The notes beneath the pieces are model-generated. The model saw only the letters and a list, made by a program, of their open reading frames with translations. It ran no database searches and was not told where the DNA came from. DNA of 6,555 nt from Pseudomonadota bacterium (GTDB lineage: Bacteria; Pseudomonadota; Alphaproteobacteria; Azospirillales; Azospirillaceae): positions 1 to 6,555 of the forward strand of contig JAEZHQ010000022.1 of assembly GCA_023416455.1 (NCBI GenBank), written 5' to 3'. The position numbers and the translations under genes were made by a program. How positions within the stretch are numbered: position 1 is the stretch's first letter; each line of letters starts with the position of its first letter. Shown here in pieces: positions 1 through 5,397 of this stretch.

Positions 1-3000
1 GTGATCCGCAGCGACGCGCTGACCGACAACGACGGTGATCCGCAGCAAGCCGCGCAGCTCCGCGACAGCATCGCCCAGGCGACGCAAGCGTTCGTGACGC
101 TTGCTGGCACGCTAAATGGAGACATGCAGGTCGGTGTCGAGGCAAAGGACGGCAAGTACGTCCCTTATCTCGACGGCAAGTTGAGCAGCGAAGGATACAC
201 GACGCTGGACGAGGCCGTTATTGCGTCGTTCCGGCACAACGTCTCCACCGGCCTGATCGATGCTTCCGAGGACGTGCTGACGGCGGTGCAAAACTCCGCG
301 GCAACGGACATCAACGAGTTCCTCAAGGACGTGCAGTTGGCGAGGGGCATCGCCGAGGCCGACACGGCGCTCGCGAGCCTCGACACCAGTCTCACCGGCA
401 TCACGGCCGCGGCCAAGAAGGCGGCCGGCCAGCTCTACGACACGGCCCAGGAAGAGGCGACGCGGGCGGATGCGCTGGGCCTGGGCGACCGGTGGCGCGA
501 GGTGACCGAGAAGCAGATCCGTGCGGGGTGGGCCGCCGCAGAACAGACCATCGGCCCGGCGGCGGCGGCGCTCGCTAAGCTCGACGGTGAGTTCGAGGCG
601 TTCGCGGAAGCGGTAAAGAAGCTCGGGCTGAACATCACCGAAGCGGAAATCGCCACGGAAAAGGCGGCGGCAAAGGAGCGGCTGCTGAAAGAAGCGCGCA
701 CCGATTATGACGTCTTGGTCAACACGGCGGCGGGCAATGAACACCGAAATTCCGCTGATGCCCTGGTTGATTGGTGGACCAAGAAGGCTGCTGATAACGT
801 GCTCCTCGGCAACGACCCGAACGAATATTTCGGCGCGAAAGCCAGTAACTTGGTCAACGGCCTCGACGCGACGCAGCTCAACGACTTGATCGCTCACGTT
901 GCGACGCTGACCGACGCCTCGGCCAAGACGCTGGGCCTGTTCGCGACGACCAGGCTGGAGCAGGTCCGGGCAGCGGGCATTGAGGACTATGGCTTGCGCA
1001 ACCGCGCCGCCGAGGTGACGCTGGGCAAGCTCTCGCAAGACGAGTACGAGCGGCTGGCGCTTGAGATCGAGCAAAAGCGCGAGCTGGCCGCCGTCACCGA
1101 TGAAGTATTGCGGACGGGATTGGAAAGTCTCCAGACGGCGGAGCGCGAGGCGCTGGCGTTCAAGCAGGCGCAGGCCCAGGCGAACACCCTGGACGACCTG
1201 ACCCTGCGCTCGATGGCTGCCGACGTGACCCTGGGCAAGGTCACTCAGGACGCTTACGACCGGAAAGCGCTTGAGATCAAACAGGCACAAGAACTTGCGA
1301 CAGTTACCGATCCAGTTGTCAAAGCGAAAATGCTTGAGGTGCAAGCCAATGAGCGGCTGGCGCACAGCTACAAGCAGACGGCCGCCGCGCAGGAGTCGGT
1401 GATCAAGTCGGGCGGCTCCATCCGTGACTTCATCGACCGCAGCCGCTCGACGGCGGGCATCGGCGTCTCCGCGTCAGCCGCACTGGCCGCCGCGCAGTCG
1501 CAGTTCGACCGCGACTTCGGGTTGGCGCAGGCCGGCGACCAAGACGCGCTACAGCGGGTCGCCGCGTCCGCGGACCGGCTGCTACAGGCCGCCCCCGGCG
1601 TGCTCGCGTCCGGCATGGATTTTCGGACGTTCCAAGATGGCATCCTGGCGCAACTGGAGGGCCTGCCCGCGGTCAAGAGCTACGACGCGCAGGTCCTCGA
1701 CAAGCTGACCGAGATCGCCGCGATCGGGCTGTCCGCGGCGGACTTCTTGGGGTTGATGGCGGCCGACCTGGACAAGGACCAGCGCATCAGTTGGCCGGAG
1801 TTTGAGACCTGGGCCGGGAACAATGCCGCACAGGTGGCGGTGCTCGGCGACGCGCTGGGGCTGAGCAACGCCAGCCTGTCGGACATCTTCGGCGAGTTGG
1901 ATGTTAACGGCGACGGCCAGCTTCAGCGAGACGAAATTCTCAACGGGCTGACCAGAAATATCCTGTCCACCACGTCAGCGACGGCCGCATATCTTGCCGT
2001 TCTGGCCGCCGACACAAATAACGACCAGCGAATTTCGTGGCCGGAGTTCAGCGCGTGGGCCGGTGACAACTCTTCGCGTCTCACCACACTTGCTACAGCG
2101 CTGGGGATTACGAACGCCAATACAAGGGACATCTTCGCTAAGCTCGATAGCAACAACAGCGGCGAGATCAGCCGCGACGAGATCGCCGCAGCGATCAGCC
2201 GAGACATCGCGACGGGCACGAAAAGCGTGGCGACCGGCACGCAAGACACCAAGGCCGCCGTCAACGAAACCAAGGGGGCGGTCAACGAAACCAAGGGGGC
2301 GGTCGGCGGCACCACGGCGGCGGTCAATGCGCTCGCAAACATACTGTCCGCACTGAAGGACAACGCCGCAGTCACGGCGACCGGAATCTCGCTGCTGAAG
2401 ACAACGGCCGACGCGACCAACACGCTGATCGCGGGACAGAGCCAATACATCTATTCGTTCTGGCAAGACACCCGGTACCAGCTCAACGCCATCTTCAATC
2501 GGCAGGCCGATATGCAGGCGATGAACTCGGTCGGCCTCAACAACATCTATCAGGCAATCACTCGGCTGCCGCACGCCTCCGGCGGTCCGGCGGCCGGGCT
2601 CACCATGGTCAACGACACGCCGAGCCCGGAAATCATCAGGCTGCCCGGCGGCTCCGAGGTGGTCACCGCCGCGTCGTCGATCGCGTACGGCCTCGAAATC
2701 GCACGCCGGATGGGCGAGCCGGCGGCGCTGGCGGCGCCTTCCATCGGCGCAAACGTCATCGCCTTCCCGGCGCCCCGCGTCCCGGCCGGCGGCTGGGGTC
2801 CGGATATGTCGGGGCTGGAGCGCAAGCTCGACACGCTGATTGCGGCGGTGCAGGCGCTGCGCGCCGACGCGCGGCGGGGTGATGACGACAACGTGGACGC
2901 GACCGAAGAGGTGGTTGCCGCCGTGCAGGAACTGACCACGACGTTCCGAAAGGCCGCCACGAAGGCGAAAGGCCCCGGCGCTGTCCGGGCGAAGACAGGA

Positions 3001-3006
3001 GCCTGA
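1..3006 (+). CDS. Tail tape measure protein, C-terminal part (5' end outside window)
   Basis: Tape measure proteins fill the tail tube during assembly, set tail length, and leave with the DNA on infection. The frame is open from base 1 to TGA at 3004-3006 (1001 codons). The GTG at base 1 is probably an internal valine codon: no ribosome site can be seen and the first residues read like mid-protein sequence. The protein is Ala-rich and mostly helical. In order it has a helical region (about 130-240), a duplicated 70-residue unit (332-471), a duplicated 82-residue unit with four EF-hand loops (579-742), seven-residue repeats (747-781), a helical stretch, then His858-Ala-Ser-Gly-Gly followed by Pro876-Glu and Pro882-Gly-Gly-Ser-Glu, a pattern common near tape measure C-termini. 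A short coiled coil (about 813-950 region, clearest near 937-955) and a basic tail end it. No membrane segment is seen; one may lie upstream. The family call rests on the C-terminal motif, repeats, length and neighbours; the EF-hands are unusual. Confidence 0.8.
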   Translation: MIRSDALTDNDGDPQQAAQLRDSIAQATQAFVTLAGTLNGDMQVGVEAKDGKYVPYLDGKLSSEGYTTLDEAVIASFRHNVSTGLIDASEDVLTAVQNSAATDINEFLKDVQLARGIAEADTALASLDTSLTGITAAAKKAAGQLYDTAQEEATRADALGLGDRWREVTEKQIRAGWAAAEQTIGPAAAALAKLDGEFEAFAEAVKKLGLNITEAEIATEKAAAKERLLKEARTDYDVLVNTAAGNEHRNSADALVDWWTKKAADNVLLGNDPNEYFGAKASNLVNGLDATQLNDLIAHVATLTDASAKTLGLFATTRLEQVRAAGIEDYGLRNRAAEVTLGKLSQDEYERLALEIEQKRELAAVTDEVLRTGLESLQTAEREALAFKQAQAQANTLDDLTLRSMAADVTLGKVTQDAYDRKALEIKQAQELATVTDPVVKAKMLEVQANERLAHSYKQTAAAQESVIKSGGSIRDFIDRSRSTAGIGVSASAALAAAQSQFDRDFGLAQAGDQDALQRVAASADRLLQAAPGVLASGMDFRTFQDGILAQLEGLPAVKSYDAQVLDKLTEIAAIGLSAADFLGLMAADLDKDQRISWPEFETWAGNNAAQVAVLGDALGLSNASLSDIFGELDVNGDGQLQRDEILNGLTRNILSTTSATAAYLAVLAADTNNDQRISWPEFSAWAGDNSSRLTTLATALGITNANTRDIFAKLDSNNSGEISRDEIAAAISRDIATGTKSVATGTQDTKAAVNETKGAVNETKGAVGGTTAAVNALANILSALKDNAAVTATGISLLKTTADATNTLIAGQSQYIYSFWQDTRYQLNAIFNRQADMQAMNSVGLNNIYQAITRLPHASGGPAAGLTMVNDTPSPEIIRLPGGSEVVTAASSIAYGLEIARRMGEPAALAAPSIGANVIAFPAPRVPAGGWGPDMSGLERKLDTLIAAVQALRADARRGDDDNVDATEEVVAAVQELTTTFRKAATKAKGPGAVRAKTGA
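994..1413 (+). repeat. Two tandem 70-residue units in the tape measure protein
   Basis: Residues 332-401 and 402-471 are direct repeats in register with no gap. Both begin Leu-Arg, continue Ala-Ala-(Glu/Asp)-Val-Thr-Leu-Gly-Lys, then Gln-Asp-x-Tyr, Ala-Leu-Glu-Ile and Val-Thr-Asp. By hand count 24 of the first 36 positions are identical; similarity fades in the second half, which stays charged and helical. The DNA has diverged more than the protein, so the duplication is not recent. Tandem helical units are expected in a rod-like tape measure, and gain or loss of a unit would change its length. Confidence 0.85.
1735..2226 (+). repeat. Two tandem 82-residue units, each with two EF-hand calcium-binding loops
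   Basis: Residues 579-660 and 661-742 align without gaps. Each has two 12-residue EF-hand loops. Loop 1 (589-600, bases 1765-1800) has Asp at 1, 3 and 5 and Glu at 12. Loop 2 (634-645, bases 1900-1935) has Asp, Asn, Asp, Gly at 1, 3, 5, 6 and Glu at 12. Loop 3 (671-682, bases 2011-2046) has Asp, Asn, Asp and Glu12. Loop 4 (716-727, bases 2146-2181) has Asp, Asn, Ser, Gly and Glu12. Ile or Leu occupies position 8 in all four. The usual Gly at position 6 is Gln in loops 1 and 3. Shared flanks include Ile-Ser-Trp-Pro-Glu-Phe and Asp-Ile-Phe. The ligand pattern is seen directly; calcium binding is inferred. Confidence 0.85.
2260..2301 (+). repeat. Perfect 21-bp tandem repeat (two copies) in the tape measure gene
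   Basis: Bases 2260-2280 and 2281-2301 are identical and each encodes Val-Asn-Glu-Thr-Lys-Gly-Ala (residues 754-760 and 761-767). Degenerate copies flank them: residues 747-753 before and 768-774 and 775-781 after, with Val, Thr and Ala recurring at the same places. The 21-bp period keeps the frame, so slippage would add or remove seven residues. The segment links the EF-hand units to the C-terminal helical region and may be a coiled or flexible spacer. Confidence 0.9.
2997..3001 (+). promoter_or_regulatory. Shine-Dalgarno site for the 508-residue gene
   Basis: AGGAG lies at the end of the tape measure coding region, 10 bases before the ATG at 3012. It supports that ATG as the start and allows reinitiation by ribosomes finishing the tape measure gene at 3006. 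Confidence 0.75.
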
Positions 3007-3011
3007 CCCGC

Positions 3012-4538
3012 ATGCCCTACCTGCTGAAAGGTGAGCCCTGGGACGAGGCCCTGGGGTCCACACGCACGCTCTATGCCTCGGACATCGGGTTTACGTCGGA
3101 ACCGTGGGATACCCCGGCAAACATCCATTGGGTCCGGCGCATCGACGGCCCAATGGTTGTGGAGCGGTCGCTGTGGAGCGGGGACGCGATCGGCGGCTAT
3201 TCGGCCACCGATCCCGGTTCTGCTGTGCTGGCGAACCCTGATGGCGCGCTCGACCATTGGGCGGATTACGAGTGGGACGGCCGAGTGGTCCAGATTTGGC
3301 ATACGGACAAGGAAAAGCCGGTCCTGTCCGATTTCCAGTTGGTCTACAACGGCGTAGCCGATCAGGTGGTGCCGGGCGACGACTTCGAAATCGTGCTGGC
3401 CGGGTTGGACGCGCTGCTGGAGAAGCCGTTCAGCCGTGGCGAGTTCGCCGGCTCCGGCGGCATCGAGGGCAGCGAGGACATGAAGGGCCGGGGCCGCCCG
3501 GCGTTGCTCGGCCGGCGGCGCCGGTTCACGCCCGTCCTGCTCGACTCCGCCGCGCAGATCTACATGATCGACCCGCAGGGCTATCACGCCATCCTCTCGG
3601 CCGATGATGCCGGCGACCCGTTTGAGGTGGTGGGGCCGGACCTCGCCAGCTTCGACGCGCTGAAGGCTTTGGATGCCGGGTCCTGGGACTATGCCACGTC
3701 GCGAGCGACCGGGCTGTTCCGGTTGGCGACCAAGCCGCACGGCACCATCACCGTTGCGGCCGAGGGGGTGGCGCCCGGCGGCACCTGGATATCCTGCTAC
3801 GCTGACCTTGTTCGGCACGTCATCACCGCAAGCGTCCCTGCCGGCAGCATCGAGTTCGACGACGCCTCTTTCGCCGCGATGGCCGTGCTGTGTCCACAGG
3901 TGCTGGGCTACTGGCACGACGGCAGCGGCAGTCTGACCGTGCGTGATCTCGTTGACGAGCTGTCGGCAAGCGTCGGCGCCCATTGGGGCGGCAACGAGGC
4001 CCGGCGGCTGGAGATCGGGCGCTACGATGGGCCGGCGGCCGAGCCGGATTTCGTGATTCCGGAGCGGCACGTCATCTCGATCACGCCGCGCGAGATCGAG
4101 CGCCGGATGAAAAGCCTGCGCCTCAGCTACCGACCCTTCGACACCACGATCGATCAGAAGGATCTCGTGAACTGGGAGGCCATCCCCCCTGAAGTTCGTG
4201 AATCGCTGGGGGAGCCCGTCCGCTGGACCGCGCGCGCCACGCATGCCGGTGCCGCAGCGGCCTCTATCCTGGCGCGCGAGGATGAGGATGCGACCCTCTT
4301 CGACGCTGGGTCCGACGCCGTCGAGGAGCGCAACCGCCGGCTGGCGCTGTTCGGCCCGGCCGCTCGCCTCTTCGACGTCGAGGTGCCGCTGATCGCCGGC
4401 CTGACCGCCGGAAAGACCGTCCGCCTCTATCACCACCGACACGGACTGGCCGAGGGATGGAACGCCGTCGTCCTGTCCGCCAAGCGCGAGCGCGAGAGCG
4501 TCCACCAGCTAACCCTCATGGGGTTCCGCAATGGCTAA
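3012..4538 (+). CDS. Phage tail hub / baseplate-like protein
   Basis: This 508-residue protein probably forms part of the tail tip where the tube meets the host. No signal peptide or membrane segment is seen. The first 130 residues look beta-rich, with Asn75-Pro-Asp-Gly-Ala-Leu-Asp, a pattern I recognise from tail proteins of GC-rich proteobacterial phages. Residues 157-174 contain Lys-Gly-Arg-Gly-Arg-Pro, a Gly, four arginines and Phe-Thr-Pro, resembling the 'Lys-Gly-x-x-x-Pro ... Gly' turn of such hub-like proteins. Residues 299-325 (Gly-Tyr-Trp through Gly-Ala-His-Trp) fit a further domain that often precedes beta-rich C-terminal sequence. No peptidase or lysozyme motif is evident, so a tail-lysin role is not supported. 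The start is fixed by the ATG and the AGGAG before it. It lies 5 bases after the tape measure stop and overlaps the next gene by 8 bases. The family resemblance is from memory; the exact role is uncertain. Confidence 0.65.
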   Translation: MPYLLKGEPWDEALGSTRTLYASDIGFTSEPWDTPANIHWVRRIDGPMVVERSLWSGDAIGGYSATDPGSAVLANPDGALDHWADYEWDGRVVQIWHTDKEKPVLSDFQLVYNGVADQVVPGDDFEIVLAGLDALLEKPFSRGEFAGSGGIEGSEDMKGRGRPALLGRRRRFTPVLLDSAAQIYMIDPQGYHAILSADDAGDPFEVVGPDLASFDALKALDAGSWDYATSRATGLFRLATKPHGTITVAAEGVAPGGTWISCYADLVRHVITASVPAGSIEFDDASFAAMAVLCPQVLGYWHDGSGSLTVRDLVDELSASVGAHWGGNEARRLEIGRYDGPAAEPDFVIPERHVISITPREIERRMKSLRLSYRPFDTTIDQKDLVNWEAIPPEVRESLGEPVRWTARATHAGAAAASILAREDEDATLFDAGSDAVEERNRRLALFGPAARLFDVEVPLIAGLTAGKTVRLYHHRHGLAEGWNAVVLSAKRERESVHQLTLMGFRNG

Positions 4539-5397
4539 GCTCAACATCCTCTGGGACATCCCGACAGACCGCGGCACCTGGAGCGGCGGCGATTGGGTGG
4601 CAACCCTGCCGCTCGACAACCTCATCACGCAGGACATCACCGAGGTGGCGCGCACCACCTCCGCCGACCCGGCCGCGACCCGGCTGACCGTGGCGCTGCC
4701 CCGGCTGCTGCCCGTCTCCGCAATCGCGTGGGTCAACCACAACGCCCCGTCCGGCAGCACATACCGGCTGCGGGCGGGGATCGGGCCGGACCCGGAGGAG
4801 GCGACCTACGACGCGCCGGGGCTGCCGTTCTGGGAGCCGACTGTGGTCTGGGGATCGCTACCCTGGGGCGCGTTCCCTTGGGATGGCATTCGGCCTGATG
4901 ACTATCCCGGCACCCCCATCGCCTACCACCGCGCCCCGGAAGCGCAGTTCGTGGACCATCTGTTCGTCGACGTGACCCTGCCGGGCGACGCCTCCTACTT
5001 CCAGGCCGGCCGGCTGCTCGCGGGCGAGGCTTTTGTCCCGAACATCAACCACCAGTACGGCGGACAGGTCGGGATCGTGGATCCCTCGACGGTCAGGCGC
5101 ACGACCGGCGGCCGTCGCATCGTGGGCAAGCTGCCGAAGTACCGCCGCTGGCAAATCACTTTGGCCTACCAGGCCGAGGGGGAGGCGTTCGGCGTCTACT
5201 GGGATCTGATGTACCGGCTCGGCAAGTCGGGCGAGATGCTGATCTTGTGGGATCCCGACCTGCCGGCAGCGACGCGCGCCCGCCTGACGCTGTACTGCGC
5301 CCTGTCCGACACCACCGACATGACCGTGCAGCAGGCGTTCGGCCGCGACGGGCGGCCGATGTGGTCCGTCACCTTTGATGTTGAGGAGATGATCTGA
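4531..5397 (+). CDS. Minor tail / tail-tip protein with possible carbohydrate-binding-like N-terminal fold
   Basis: A 288-residue protein, soluble and probably beta-rich. Residues 1-100 (Asn-Leu near 30, Arg-Thr-Thr near 42, a hydrophobic strand, then Val-Asn-His-Asn at about 68-71) resemble a jelly-roll or discoidin-like module seen in tail proteins. Residues 106-119 hold a Trp-rich double motif: Trp107-Gly-x-Leu-Pro-Trp and Trp112-Gly-x-Phe-Pro-Trp. The rest has Ala-Gly-Arg-Leu, Pro-Asn-Ile-Asn, Tyr-Gly-Gly and a late Trp-Asp-Pro-Asp, consistent with a conserved phage tail family whose detailed role I do not know. The ATG sits inside the last codons of the previous gene (ATGGCTAA, 8 shared bases, +1 frame), with only a weak G-rich sequence before it, so translation probably depends on coupling. 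The stop TGA shares its A with the next ATG. It could be a distal-tail or receptor-contact protein. Confidence 0.6.
   Translation: MAKLNILWDIPTDRGTWSGGDWVATLPLDNLITQDITEVARTTSADPAATRLTVALPRLLPVSAIAWVNHNAPSGSTYRLRAGIGPDPEEATYDAPGLPFWEPTVVWGSLPWGAFPWDGIRPDDYPGTPIAYHRAPEAQFVDHLFVDVTLPGDASYFQAGRLLAGEAFVPNINHQYGGQVGIVDPSTVRRTTGGRRIVGKLPKYRRWQITLAYQAEGEAFGVYWDLMYRLGKSGEMLILWDPDLPAATRARLTLYCALSDTTDMTVQQAFGRDGRPMWSVTFDVEEMI
5383..5388 (+). promoter_or_regulatory. Shine-Dalgarno site for the tail fibre gene
   Basis: GAGGAG ends 8 bases before the ATG at 5397. This is a strong, well-spaced site and decides the fibre start, which overlaps the previous stop as TGATG. It suggests the fibre is made efficiently compared with the weakly initiated gene before it. 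Confidence 0.85.

Noticed and set aside
1..3. GTG at base 1 as the true start of the tape measure gene
   Set aside because: It coincides with the window edge, no upstream sequence is available to judge it, and the first residues look internal to a longer protein.
112..1365. 417-codon open frame on the - strand within the tape measure gene
   Set aside because: Arg/Leu/Gln-rich reverse shadow of the 70-residue repeats and helical regions; no ribosome site or motif.
1765..2181. Dockerin domain rather than EF-hands
   Set aside because: Dockerin repeats are shorter and closer together; loop spacing of 45, 37 and 45 residues with intervening helices and Glu at position 12 fits EF-hands better.
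1975..3063. 362-codon open frame on the - strand
   Set aside because: Arg/Gly-rich mirror of the EF-hand and C-terminal tape measure region; no independent evidence.
2550..4505. 651-codon open frame on the - strand spanning the end of the tape measure gene and the 508-residue gene
   Set aside because: It is antisense to two well-supported genes and crosses their boundary. Its composition (Arg, Gly, Ala, Val, His) is typical of reverse-strand frames in high-GC coding DNA, and no domain is recognisable.
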